From: CABMKH01 sp040797625 | GTDB lineage: Bacteria > Bacillota > Clostridia > Tissierellales > Tissierellaceae | Reading direction: 5' to 3' | NCBI GenBank assembly: GCA_052067355.1 | Contig: JBQHQH010000043.1 | Location: forward strand, 1-9,418 | DNA length: 9,418 nt | Notes under the pieces: model-generated | The model's database searches: none | The model's input: only the letters and a program-made list of their open reading frames with translations | What the model was told of the DNA's origin: nothing | Made by a program: the position numbers and the translations under genes | Part shown: positions 1-7,113 of the stretch, one piece after another | How the letters are laid out: each line of letters starts with the position of its first letter | Position numbering within the stretch: position 1 is the first letter of the stretch

Positions 1-166
1 TAATAATGTGGAAATTAAACCTATAATAATCAAATTTAGCTATAAAACTATATAGTTTATTTATAGAGCTTAAATATTATCAAATAAAGTTAAGAGCTTA
101 TAAATAAGATATTTACAGACTACATCAAACAAGGGGAAAGTATAATTATTATTTTCCTACAAACTA

Positions 167-195
167 TTGACACTATCATATGGCACTTTTATATT
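167..195 (+). promoter_or_regulatory. Sigma-A-like promoter, TTGACA-17-TATATT
   Basis: A perfect -35 hexamer TTGACA (167-172) is followed after exactly 17 bases by TATATT (190-195), five of six matches to the -10 consensus. Transcription would start near 202 and run rightward. The only substantial gene downstream is the binding-protein gene about 480 bases away, so this is either the operon promoter with a very long leader or the promoter of a lost or non-coding transcript. Confidence 0.5.
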
Positions 196-417
196 GTGGT
201 AATGTTTTCCTTATGATAAAATTAAAACGAAAGGGGTGGAAATTGGTGGAAATGATTACACTGTCTTTAAATTCATTATCTGATTTCTTTACATGACAGG
301 GGAAAGATACTTCATGGCATGAAGACAGTTTTAAAATTGTTATCTTTTCATAAGACTTTTCCAATAATCAGTTCTTATTATGATTATTAAGTTCTTGGGT
401 ATGTGAATTAAATGGTC

Positions 418-435
418 TTTGTTAGGGATAACAAA
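418..435. repeat. Perfect inverted repeat TTTGTTA-GGGA-TAACAAA, possible operator
   Basis: Arms 418-424 and 429-435 are exact reverse complements around a four-base GGGA spacer. As DNA it has the size and symmetry of a repressor half-site pair. As RNA the loop GGGA fits the GNRA tetraloop pattern. It sits about 250 bases before the transporter operon and after the promoter at 167-195. The function is inferred only from symmetry and position. Confidence 0.35.
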
Positions 436-557
436 ATATGCCAGTATCTTAAGGGCTTAATTTAATACTATAAACTTAAAATCCCAATTTATATTATAGG
501 TAAATATCTTCTACATTTAAAAAAGATATTAAAAGTGGAGATTTATTAACTTTACTC

Positions 558-620
558 ACCCCTATTAAGCATGGGGTACGCAGCGAGGAGACTGCAATGG
601 CCTAATCTATTTAGGTTTGT
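558..620 (+). promoter_or_regulatory. Cluster of small hairpins, possible structured leader RNA
   Basis: Three stems follow each other: ACCCC/GGGGT (558-562 with 573-577), GCAG/CTGC (580-583 with 592-595, loop CGAGGAGA) and CCTAA/TTAGG (601-605 with 611-615). The last is followed by a weak T-rich stretch and could act as an attenuator-like terminator. The segment is clearly more GC-rich than its surroundings, which is typical of functional RNA in AT-rich genomes. It begins about 125 bases before the operon's start codon. It matches no riboswitch consensus I know. Short stems alone can arise by chance, so this is only a candidate cis-regulatory element. Confidence 0.35.
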
Positions 621-681
621 TTATAATGTCCATAATTAAGCATATTAAAAAATAAAATAATTATTGAAAAGGAGATTGATT

Positions 682-1758
682 ATGAAAAAGAGATCTTTAT
701 TAATCTTAATGCTTATTTTGAGTATGGTAATTTATACAGGTTGTTCAAATAAAAATAAAGAGGAAAAGGTAACTGAAGACACAGATGTGGAAACTATTGA
801 GGATGTAAAAGAGGATAAATATAACTTTGAAGGAAGAACTATGAATGTAGTTACTACATCTGAAAAATACGTAGAACTATTTGATGCCTTTTCACAAGAG
901 GTAAATGCTAAAGTTGAATTTCTATCTATGAGTAGTGGAGAAGTTATTGCTAGAATTGAAGCAGAAGGTGGACAACCTATGGCAGATTTATGGTTTGGTG
1001 GCGGAATAGATGCTTTTATGGCTGCCAAAGATTCAGGATTACTGGAACAATATGTACCAAAGGAAGTAGATAAAATAGATAATCGTTTTATAGATAGTGA
1101 AAATTACTGGCTATCTAAAGGTTTGACAGTTGTTGGATTTCTAGTAAATGAAGAATTGTTAGAAGAAAAAAATCTAGAAGTTCCAACAACTTGGGCTGAA
1201 ATTGCTGATCCGAAATATAATGATGAAATAATAATGGCAAATCCAGCTATATCAGGGACAAACTATGGTGCAGTGAAAGGAATTCTCGACATGATGGGAG
1301 AAGAAAAGGGTTGGGAATATCTTGAAAAGTTAAATGACAATATACCTTTCTATGGAAAAAGAGGAAAAGATCCTGAAGAAAAGACAGTAGCAGGAGAATT
1401 TTCAATAGGTATTATACCTGCAGATAAAGGATCATTTGATGTAGCAGATAAGAATAATCTAAAAGTAATCTATCCAGAAGACGGTATTCCATGGGTACCA
1501 GAAGGTGTGGCTATTTTCAAAGGTGGAGATGGAGTAGATATAGCAAAGGCATTTATAGATTTTATGCTAAGAGATGAAAATCAAAAAATACTAGCAGAAC
1601 TTGATGGAAAAGATAGTGCACAAATGATAAAAGAGGGAATCGAAGGATATGATTTAGGTTTACCAAAAGACAAATTAATTGACCAAGATATTTCTACTTT
1701 TGGAACTATGAGAGAAAGTATATTAACTAAGTGGGAAGAATTGACTAAAGGAAAATAA
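682..1758 (+). CDS. ABC transporter solute-binding lipoprotein (AfuA/FbpA/PhnS-like)
   Basis: This is the extracellular lipid-anchored substrate receptor of the importer encoded by the next two genes. The first in-frame codon is a TTG at 664, but an SD site (AAGGAGA, 669-675) lies six bases before the ATG at 682, so 682 is the likelier start, giving 358 residues. The N-terminus is a lipoprotein signal peptide: two lysines, a hydrophobic core, then Gly-Cys with Cys21 as the probable lipidated residue. The -3 residue of the lipobox is Tyr, which is unusual. The mature part has the two-lobe type 2 periplasmic-binding fold signatures of the ferric/aminoethylphosphonate/hexose-phosphate class (family 1/6), such as ADLWFGGG and PWVPEGVAIF. 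No adjacent Tyr-Tyr pair, the usual ferric-ion ligand, is present anywhere. The substrate is unknown; a phosphorylated or other organic anion is an inference. Confidence 0.88.
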   Translation: MKKRSLLILMLILSMVIYTGCSNKNKEEKVTEDTDVETIEDVKEDKYNFEGRTMNVVTTSEKYVELFDAFSQEVNAKVEFLSMSSGEVIARIEAEGGQPMADLWFGGGIDAFMAAKDSGLLEQYVPKEVDKIDNRFIDSENYWLSKGLTVVGFLVNEELLEEKNLEVPTTWAEIADPKYNDEIIMANPAISGTNYGAVKGILDMMGEEKGWEYLEKLNDNIPFYGKRGKDPEEKTVAGEFSIGIIPADKGSFDVADKNNLKVIYPEDGIPWVPEGVAIFKGGDGVDIAKAFIDFMLRDENQKILAELDGKDSAQMIKEGIEGYDLGLPKDKLIDQDISTFGTMRESILTKWEELTKGK

Positions 1759-1773
1759 TATAGGTGATATTGA

Positions 1774-3396
1774 ATGGGTATAAAGAAAAGGACTTTAGAT
1801 ATGATGGATTTAGTACTAAAAATGAGTATAGTTATTTTGAGCTTAGTCTTTGTATTATACCCATTCATATCAGTGTTTAGTAAGGCACTATATAGAGATG
1901 ATCAAGTTAACTTCTTAGAATTTTTATTTCTGAAGAGTGAGTTTTATTTAGTAAAGAATTCCATAATCTCAGCAACTATTACAGCTCTGCTTTCCACTAT
2001 ATTTGCATTGGCTTTAGGACTTATGACATTTTTTATTACAGATAAACAGAAGAAAATTATGATGTTTGTATTACTACTTACTATGGTTTCTCCGCCATTT
2101 ATAGGGTCTTTAACATATATAGAGTTATTTGGGAGAAATGGATTTATAACAAAGAATATCTTAAAATTATCTATAAATCCATATGGACTATGGGGAATAG
2201 TATCTGTACAAACTTTAGGATTTACATCATTAAATTCGGTGTTATTAATAGGATACTTAGACTTTTTCGATAATACTATGATAGAATCTGCTAGATCTTT
2301 AAAAGCTGATACCACTAGTATTTTACTAGATATAATAATTCCCATTATGAAACCAGCTATAGCTGTAAGTTATTTATTAAGTTTTATTAGATCAATGGCA
2401 GACTTTTCAAGTCCAATGATAATAGGAGGGGCATTTAACACTTTAGCCACAGAAGCTTATTTATCTATTATAGCTAAGGGAAATTCACCTAGGGCATCTG
2501 CAATATCAGTAATACTATTTATTCCATCAGTAATAATTTTTACGATATATAATTATTTTTCAAAACAACATCAAAGTGCTTCCAAGACCTTAAGAGAAAC
2601 TAAGGGAAGACTAAGAAAAACTGGTTTATATCATTTAATAAAGAGCTTAGCCCTATTTTTTATATTATGGTTGGTAATTCAGTATTTTGCGATTTTTATA
2701 TCTGCTTTTACAGATAAATATAAGGGAAAGACTTATTTTACATTGGATAATATCTTTGAGAGTATTCCCTATATAAAAGATAGTTTTATAAGGAGTATAG
2801 TATATTCTATAATTGCAGGGGTATTTTCAAGCTTAATAAGTTTGATACTATCATATTATTCATATATCAGAAAGATTAGATATATGAAGATATTAGATTT
2901 CATCTCAAGTATGCCCTATATAGTACCTGGAACCTTTTTTGGACTTGGATATATTTTTGCCTTCAATAAAAGTCCATTAAAATTAACAGGCACGGCAACC
3001 ATAGTAATACTAAATTTAATTTTTAGACAGTTACCCATGTCTATTAGGACAATACAAAATAGTATGACTCAAATAGAAAAATCAACTTTAAACTCAGCAA
3101 AAGATTTAGGTGCTCACAACCTATATATTTTAAAGGATATAGTATTTCCTATGAGCTATTCGGGTCTATTTCTCTCTTTTACAAATACATTTATCTCTTC
3201 AATGACCACCATAGGTTCAATAATATTTTTAGTATATCCAAGCAAGAAGTTGGCAACATTAGTATTATTTGATTTAGTATCTAGTGGAAAATACAAAATA
3301 GCTTCTGTTCTTTCCAGTATTATAATTATAATATGCTTATCTGTTAGCTTGTTATCTTATAAAATATTTAATAGGGGTAGTAAAAATGTTTCTTGA
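1774..3396 (+). CDS. ABC transporter permease with two fused membrane domains (FbpB/AfuB-like)
   Basis: A 540-residue integral membrane protein forms the translocation channel. It is a tandem duplication of the binding-protein-dependent permease domain, about twelve helices in all, so one polypeptide supplies both membrane halves. Each half should carry the EAA loop that docks on the ATPase. The first reads ESARSLKA from about residue 171, with Ala where the conserved Gly normally sits. The second, NSAKDLGA from residue 440, keeps the Gly (446). The length and duplicated layout match the FbpB/AfuB/PhnV-type permeases of the ferric/phosphonate class. An SD-like AGGTGA precedes the ATG. It starts 15 bases after the binding-protein stop and its end overlaps the ATPase gene by 11 bases, so the genes are in one operon. 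Confidence 0.9.
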   Translation: MGIKKRTLDMMDLVLKMSIVILSLVFVLYPFISVFSKALYRDDQVNFLEFLFLKSEFYLVKNSIISATITALLSTIFALALGLMTFFITDKQKKIMMFVLLLTMVSPPFIGSLTYIELFGRNGFITKNILKLSINPYGLWGIVSVQTLGFTSLNSVLLIGYLDFFDNTMIESARSLKADTTSILLDIIIPIMKPAIAVSYLLSFIRSMADFSSPMIIGGAFNTLATEAYLSIIAKGNSPRASAISVILFIPSVIIFTIYNYFSKQHQSASKTLRETKGRLRKTGLYHLIKSLALFFILWLVIQYFAIFISAFTDKYKGKTYFTLDNIFESIPYIKDSFIRSIVYSIIAGVFSSLISLILSYYSYIRKIRYMKILDFISSMPYIVPGTFFGLGYIFAFNKSPLKLTGTATIVILNLIFRQLPMSIRTIQNSMTQIEKSTLNSAKDLGAHNLYILKDIVFPMSYSGLFLSFTNTFISSMTTIGSIIFLVYPSKKLATLVLFDLVSSGKYKIASVLSSIIIIICLSVSLLSYKIFNRGSKNVS

Positions 3397-4309
3397 AATT
3401 AAAAATTTAACTAAAAAATATAATGATATAGAAGTTCTAAGGGATATTTCCTTTTCTATAAGGGAAAAAGAAATAATCTGCATTCTTGGACCTTCAGGTT
3501 GTGGAAAGACTACAATCCTACAATCCATAGGTGGGTTCATAGAAATAGATAATGGAGAGATTATATTAGATGATAAAAATATAGAGAATGTAGGACCAGA
3601 AGAGAGGACAACAGCTACAGTATTTCAGTCATATGGATTATTCCCACATAAGACTGTCATAGAAAATATAATATATGGGCTAAAGTTTAGGAAATACAAG
3701 AGAAAAGATGCTTTATTAGAGGGGAAAAAGATGCTTGAAGTTTTGAACTTGAAGGGTTATGAAAATAAGAGGGTAACAGAATTATCAGGTGGAGAGCAGC
3801 AACGGGTTGCTCTGGGTCGTGCTTTAATAGTTAAACCTAAATTATTATTATTAGATGAACCTTTTTCAAATCTAGATACAAAACTTAGAATTACCATGCG
3901 GGAAGAGCTTCTTAGAATAAGAAGTGTTTTCAATATCACCATGATATTTGTAACTCATGATCAAGAAGATGCTTTTTCAATAGCTGATAGAATAATTTTA
4001 ATGAATAAAGGAAGGATAGAACAAATAGATACACCAAGAAATATATACTTAAATCCCAAGACTGAGTTTTCTCTTAAATTCTTGGGGTCAGCTAATATAG
4101 AGAATGGATTATTTATAAGACCAGAATCTATTAAAATATCTAAAGATGGAGAAGAAGCTATTGTGGTGAAAAAGAAATTTAAAGGTTCTTATATGGAATA
4201 TATTATAGAATATAAAAATAAGAAATATAGAATGATTAAGCTCAATAACGAAGAGGAATTTCAAATAGGTGATAGAATATTTATAGAAATGGAAAAGAGG
4301 AAAATATGA
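3386..4309 (+). CDS. ABC transporter ATPase with TOBE domain (FbpC/PotA-like)
   Basis: This cytoplasmic ATPase powers the importer. All nucleotide-binding motifs are intact: Walker A GPSGCGKTT (35-43), Q-loop Gln81 in VFQSYGLFPH, signature LSGGEQQ (133-139), Walker B LLLLDEP with Asp157-Glu158, and switch His191 in FVTHDQ. Residues from about 235 to 305 form a TOBE-type regulatory and solute-sensing domain, including RPESIKI, the usual layout of the PotA/FbpC/MalK-like subfamily. At 307 residues it is slightly short for the subfamily but complete. The ATG at 3386 follows an AGGGG SD-like run inside the permease gene. The gene overlaps the permease by 11 bases and the glycosyltransferase by the ATGA tetranucleotide, which implies coupled translation. 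Confidence 0.93.
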   Translation: MFLEIKNLTKKYNDIEVLRDISFSIREKEIICILGPSGCGKTTILQSIGGFIEIDNGEIILDDKNIENVGPEERTTATVFQSYGLFPHKTVIENIIYGLKFRKYKRKDALLEGKKMLEVLNLKGYENKRVTELSGGEQQRVALGRALIVKPKLLLLDEPFSNLDTKLRITMREELLRIRSVFNITMIFVTHDQEDAFSIADRIILMNKGRIEQIDTPRNIYLNPKTEFSLKFLGSANIENGLFIRPESIKISKDGEEAIVVKKKFKGSYMEYIIEYKNKKYRMIKLNNEEEFQIGDRIFIEMEKRKI

Positions 4310-5511
4310 AGATATTACATGTTTTGGCACAATTGCCATCAAAGACAGGTTCAGGAGTATATTACTCTAATATGATAGAAGGTCTTAAAAAATATAATTA
4401 TCAGCAAAAAGCTATTTTTGGATATCAAGATAAATATGAATGGGAGATCTTAGATAGTAATGACCAATATCCTGTGGTCTTTAAAAGTGAAGAATTGCCA
4501 TTTCCCATAGTTGGGATGAGTGATGTAATGCCTTATGAAAATACCCTATATTCATCTATGACTGAGGAAATGGTGTATGTTTGGAAAGAAGCTTTTAGAA
4601 AAAGATTAGAAAAAGTAAAGAAAGACTTCAATCCAGATATTATATTTGCACATCATCTTTGGATTTTGACATCTTTAGTTAGAGAAGTATTTCCGGATAC
4701 AAAGATTGTTGGATTGTGTCACAATACAGATTTAAGACAAGCTAAAATGAATCCCAGTATTAAGGATAAATATGTGGATAGAATACATGAGTTGGATTGT
4801 GTCTTTTCGGCCTCTGAACAACAAAAAGATGAAATAGTTGAAATATACGGCATGGATAGAGACAAGATAATTGCAGTAGGAGGAGGTTTTAATCAAAATA
4901 TTTTCTATCCTCCAAAACAAAAGATCTATGATGATAAAATTAAACTTGTATTCTGTGCAAAAATAGACCCTTCTAAAGGAATCTATGAACTCATAGAGGT
5001 TTATAAATCCCTAGAATTTGATGATTTGACTTTAGATATTATAGGAAGTCCTGATGAAGAAAACAAAAAGAGGGTAGAAGAATATATTAAAGGTGATAGT
5101 AGTATAAAGGTATATAATGTAAAAGACCAAGTAGCCTTAGGAGATGAATTAAGGAAAAAAGATATATTTCTTATGCCTTCTTATTATGAGGGTTTAGGTC
5201 TTATGGCTATAGAAAGTTTAGCCTGTGGGTTGTATGTAGTCACTACAGAAATAGAAGCATTAATGACACTTTTAGGAGAAGAGATAAAAGATTCAGGTGT
5301 AATTAAATATGTTCCACTCCCTAGGATATATGATATAGATAAACCAGTTAAAGGAGATTTACCAGAGTTTAAAGAAGGTTTAAGGAATGCTATATTATGT
5401 CAAATTGAAAAGGTAAGAGGGAAAAGAGAGTTTAGTAAAGAAGTAGAAGATAAAATAAGGACTTTTTCTTGGGAAGGATTAATTGATAAAATGAATGATA
5501 TTATCAACTAA
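4306..5511 (+). CDS. Family 4 glycosyltransferase, GT-B fold
   Basis: This 401-residue cytoplasmic enzyme is predicted to move a sugar from a nucleotide-sugar donor to an unknown acceptor with retention of configuration. The N-terminal Rossmann half begins MKILHVLAQLP with a Gly-containing loop (PSKTGSG, 11-17). The C-terminal half begins near residue 213 (KLVFCAKIDPSKG) with donor-phosphate Lys224. The hallmark E-x7-E motif is EGLGLMAIE (Glu295 and Glu303), and SLACG follows. The Arg usually found five residues before the Lys is Lys219. Its start codon overlaps the stop of the ATPase gene (ATGA) and an AGAGG SD lies seven bases upstream, so it is translationally coupled to the importer. A glycosyltransferase is not a normal importer component. 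It may act on the imported compound or on a surface polymer, but neither acceptor nor donor can be read from the sequence. Confidence 0.88.
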   Translation: MKILHVLAQLPSKTGSGVYYSNMIEGLKKYNYQQKAIFGYQDKYEWEILDSNDQYPVVFKSEELPFPIVGMSDVMPYENTLYSSMTEEMVYVWKEAFRKRLEKVKKDFNPDIIFAHHLWILTSLVREVFPDTKIVGLCHNTDLRQAKMNPSIKDKYVDRIHELDCVFSASEQQKDEIVEIYGMDRDKIIAVGGGFNQNIFYPPKQKIYDDKIKLVFCAKIDPSKGIYELIEVYKSLEFDDLTLDIIGSPDEENKKRVEEYIKGDSSIKVYNVKDQVALGDELRKKDIFLMPSYYEGLGLMAIESLACGLYVVTTEIEALMTLLGEEIKDSGVIKYVPLPRIYDIDKPVKGDLPEFKEGLRNAILCQIEKVRGKREFSKEVEDKIRTFSWEGLIDKMNDIIN

Positions 5512-5515
5512 AATG

Positions 5516-5547
5516 AACATGCCTCTATCAGCTAGACGGGGCATGTT
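5516..5547 (+). terminator. Hairpin terminator of the transporter operon
   Basis: A 10-bp stem, AACATGCCTC (5516-5525) with GGGGCATGTT (5538-5547) and one G-U pair, has a 12-base loop and begins four bases after the glycosyltransferase stop codon. The following stretch is T-rich but interrupted (TATTTATG), so it is a moderate rho-independent terminator. Confidence 0.65.
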
Positions 5548-5828
5548 TATTTATGGTACCATAGATATTACGATATAAAATTAACTCTAGGTAATATAAT
5601 CTAAGAAATAAACTATTTCTACAAGAATGCAAATAACATATTTTTTCTAGACTCAATAATTATATTTAAAGGCAGGGTTAAAGGGCAAATATATCATGGT
5701 AGAATTTATCATTTTAATCATTGTAAGATCTTTATTTATATGGTGATACCAAACATTCTTGTAGTCTTATCTACCGTATGATAACAAGGTTCTCCGAAGA
5801 TCCTGTAATCCATTTATTATATATACGT
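5548..5828. other. Intergenic stretch without a recognised gene
   Basis: No gene of normal size is present on either strand. The only feature noticed is a very short hydrophobic frame from the ATG at 5697, 16 codons, with no clear SD site. It resembles a tiny membrane peptide, but there is no second line of support. The region separates the operon terminator from a second, larger hairpin. Confidence 0.5.
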
Positions 5829-5829
5829 G

Positions 5830-5893
5830 AAAAGAGCCTCCTTATTTATGGTTTGTAATTGATTTTAGTAAACCAAAAGAGGTTCTTTTTTTC
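5830..5893. terminator. Large hairpin, probable bidirectional terminator
   Basis: The outer arms AAAAGAGCCTC (5830-5840) and GAGGTTCTTTT (5879-5889) pair over 11 bp with one G-U, and the right arm runs into seven T residues. An inner stem TGGTTT/AAACCA (5849-5854 with 5870-5875) lies inside the loop. Read on the minus strand, the other arm also ends in a T-run, so it could stop both rightward read-through and leftward transcription from the broken regulator gene. Confidence 0.55.
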
Positions 5894-5905
5894 ATCAATC
5901 AAATT

Positions 5906-5934
5906 TTATCACACTAAGTGGTAATTATTATTTT
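5906..5934 (+). terminator. Weak hairpin with T-rich tail
   Basis: TTATCAC (5906-5912) can pair with GTGGTAA (5918-5924), one G-U, around a five-base loop, and a TTATTATTTT tail follows. The stem is short and AT-rich, and its role is uncertain. It lies between the larger hairpin and the end of the regulator remnant. Confidence 0.25.
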
Positions 5935-5943
5935 GGTGCAACA

Positions 5944-5994
5944 CTAGAAGATTTATTTCTTTTGTTTTAATTAGACGGAAACTACATCTTCTAG
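5944..5994. repeat. 9-bp inverted repeat around the LysR stop codon
   Basis: CTAGAAGAT (5944-5952) and ATCTTCTAG (5986-5994) are perfect reverse complements separated by 33 bases. The stop codon of the regulator remnant (5971-5973) lies in the spacer. No strong T-run follows on either strand, so it is not a classical terminator; it may be a relic or a messenger-stability stem. Confidence 0.35.
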
Positions 5995-6270
5995 AATAAT
6001 ACGTAATTCCTCAAGAAATCCATCTATTTGTGGAATAATAACCTTGTTTGTATGAAGAATTATCTGTACAAACTGTGTCTGTGAAAAATTATTGACATCA
6101 AGTATTTTAACTTTTTCTTGTTCAGCAGATTTTACCATACTGTAATATGGCAATACTGATAAATAATTTCCATTTTCAACTAATCTACAAGCCATACTTG
6201 GATTTTGTAATTTCAAAAACGAATGAAATCTTATGTCATTTTCAGTCATTCTATTCTTAAAGTAAATGGT
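5971..6270 (-). pseudogene. LysR-family regulator, C-terminal fragment only
   Basis: The minus-strand frame ending at 5971 carries about 95 residues that look like the last third of a LysR-type effector-binding domain. They include RFHSFLKLQNPSMACRLVE, then the SVLP strand, HTNK followed by a Pro, and a final amphipathic helix (FLEELRIILEDV). The first half of the protein, including the DNA-binding helix-turn-helix, is absent. Upstream of about 6270 the same frame runs through the transposase fragment in the wrong register, so the apparent longer product is a chimera without meaning. The original gene was evidently cut by insertion of the adjacent transposable element followed by deletion. 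It is not expected to be functional. Confidence 0.7.
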
Positions 6271-6466
6271 GAAGAAAAGTAGCTTTACCACACATAGGAC
6301 AACGGGGATAATTTTTATTAGACCTAAAAATAGGTTTATCAAGAGCAAATTGGTGCTTGCAGTTACGGCATAGATATTTTTGATAACCATCTTTATCTTT
6401 GCCATAATGATAAAATGAATGATTATTGTTGCACTTTGGATACTTTATTGATACAATTTTTTGCAT
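6257..6466 (-). pseudogene. Transposase fragment, N-terminal zinc-ribbon (IS6-like architecture)
   Basis: The start ATG is at 6466, preceded by an AAAGGA SD about ten bases upstream on the minus strand. The roughly 69 residues begin MQKIVSIKYPKCNNNH and carry zinc-ribbon pairs CRNC and CPMC typical of the N-terminal domain found in front of clostridial DDE transposases. The first expected Cys (usually CPxC) is Tyr here, so the first knuckle is already damaged. The frame stops right after GKATFLHH, where homologues continue into the catalytic core. No DDE residues are present, so it is inactive. The family assignment rests on memory of similar zinc-ribbon transposases; IS6-like is my best guess. 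Confidence 0.65.
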
Positions 6467-6541
6467 GAGGACTTCATCCTTTCTGGGAGGTATTTGTTTT
6501 CTAGCAAAAACATTGTACCATACAGAGGTTGCAGTCCTCAA
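6257..6541 (-). mobile_element. Remnant of an insertion sequence, one end only
   Basis: The region holds the transposase N-terminal fragment plus about 75 bases of 5' flank. The minus strand beginning near 6541 (TGAGGACTGCAACCTCTG) is a plausible terminal sequence, and its TGCAA core recalls IS6-type ends. The partner end is missing, deleted with the rest of the transposase at about 6265, where the LysR fragment begins. The exact outer boundary is not proven. Confidence 0.5.
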
Positions 6542-6589
6542 TTTTCATTTAAGTTTACAAAACGGTATTAAAAAGAAGGAGGCATTTTT

Positions 6590-7018
6590 ATGAGAAGGAT
6601 AGTCATATCATTTTTTATACTATTATTAGTATTTTCTTTAGTATCTTGCAAAGAAAGTAGTCCAGCAGATAATTTAATAATAGACATTGAAGAGTCTACT
6701 AAATTTACTGAAGAAGAAATAACTGAGGCAATAGATCGTGTCAAAGATAATTTTGATTTTCCAGCATGTACTTTAACGAAAGTCTGGTATGATAAAGAAA
6801 AATCCGATTCTCTTGTTACGATGTATTTGGAAAATGGGAAAGGTTTGGGAAGTGGAATTAAGCCTGAGAATGTTATTGTATTATTATCTAATTTTGATGT
6901 TGATGGTTCAGGAGATAATCCTGTATTGAATCCAAACTCAACTTATGAAGATTATCAGTGGATACTAATAAGAGATAGTGAAGCAAGTAATTGGGTAATT
7001 GATGATTGGGGCTATTAG
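6590..7018 (+). CDS. Small secreted lipoprotein of unknown function
   Basis: A 142-residue protein starts with a clear lipoprotein signal: Arg-Arg, a hydrophobic stretch, and the lipobox LVSC with Cys20. The mature domain of about 122 residues is acidic and contains KFTEEEITEAIDRVKDNF, a central strand-rich part with VWYDKE and NVIVLLSNFDVD, and a WVIDDWGY terminus. That ending is typical of small clostridial and bacillar extracytoplasmic lipoproteins with no assigned role. The SD AGAAGGAGG is ideally spaced before the ATG. The gene begins only about 49 bases from the presumed IS end, and no good promoter is visible between them, so its native promoter may have been lost or replaced by IS sequence. 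It is a single gene with no operon partner. Confidence 0.8.
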   Translation: MRRIVISFFILLLVFSLVSCKESSPADNLIIDIEESTKFTEEEITEAIDRVKDNFDFPACTLTKVWYDKEKSDSLVTMYLENGKGLGSGIKPENVIVLLSNFDVDGSGDNPVLNPNSTYEDYQWILIRDSEASNWVIDDWGY

Positions 7019-7113
7019 AAAGGTATATAGAAATCATTGTAAGTTATTATTGAGATGAGGTTATCTTATATGGGTCAAAAGATATAAAATAAATAGATAT
7101 TGAATTTATAAAT

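Larger units (their letters stand above)
1..663. other. Long non-coding leader region upstream of transporter operon
   Basis: No convincing gene is visible in these 660 bases. The region contains a 14-bp palindrome (45-58), a good sigma-A-like promoter (167-195), a 10-bp tandem repeat of GGTGGAAAT (235-243 and 245-253), a perfect 7-bp inverted repeat with a GGGA loop (418-435) and a cluster of small hairpins (558-615). A 62-codon open frame on the minus strand (364 to 176, TTG start) has no SD site and no family I recognise. Downstream of the promoter at 167-195 only very short plus-strand frames exist, for example 14 codons from 252. The strip could be a long regulated leader or the relic of a lost gene; the sequence does not decide which. 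Confidence 0.6.

Noticed and set aside
45..58. 14-bp palindrome AAACTATATAGTTT as an operator
   Set aside because: AT-rich palindromes of this length are expected by chance here, and no promoter or gene is adjacent to support a role.
176..364. 62-codon minus-strand open frame starting with TTG
   Set aside because: It has no SD site, no recognised family and no neighbour in the same direction. Its Cys/His/Pro content looks somewhat protein-like, but that is not enough; at most it is a relic.
732..1028. Minus-strand open frame inside the binding-protein gene
   Set aside because: It lies fully within a clearly coding plus-strand gene, lacks an SD and has low-complexity Ser-rich composition typical of antisense shadow frames.
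5697..5747. Sixteen-codon hydrophobic peptide as a type I toxin
   Set aside because: It has no SD of good spacing, no visible antisense RNA promoter and no match to a toxin family I know.
5971..6405. 144-codon minus-strand frame as one protein
   Set aside because: Its first part is an out-of-register reading of the transposase fragment and only the last roughly 95 residues are LysR-like. It is treated as a fragment, not a gene.
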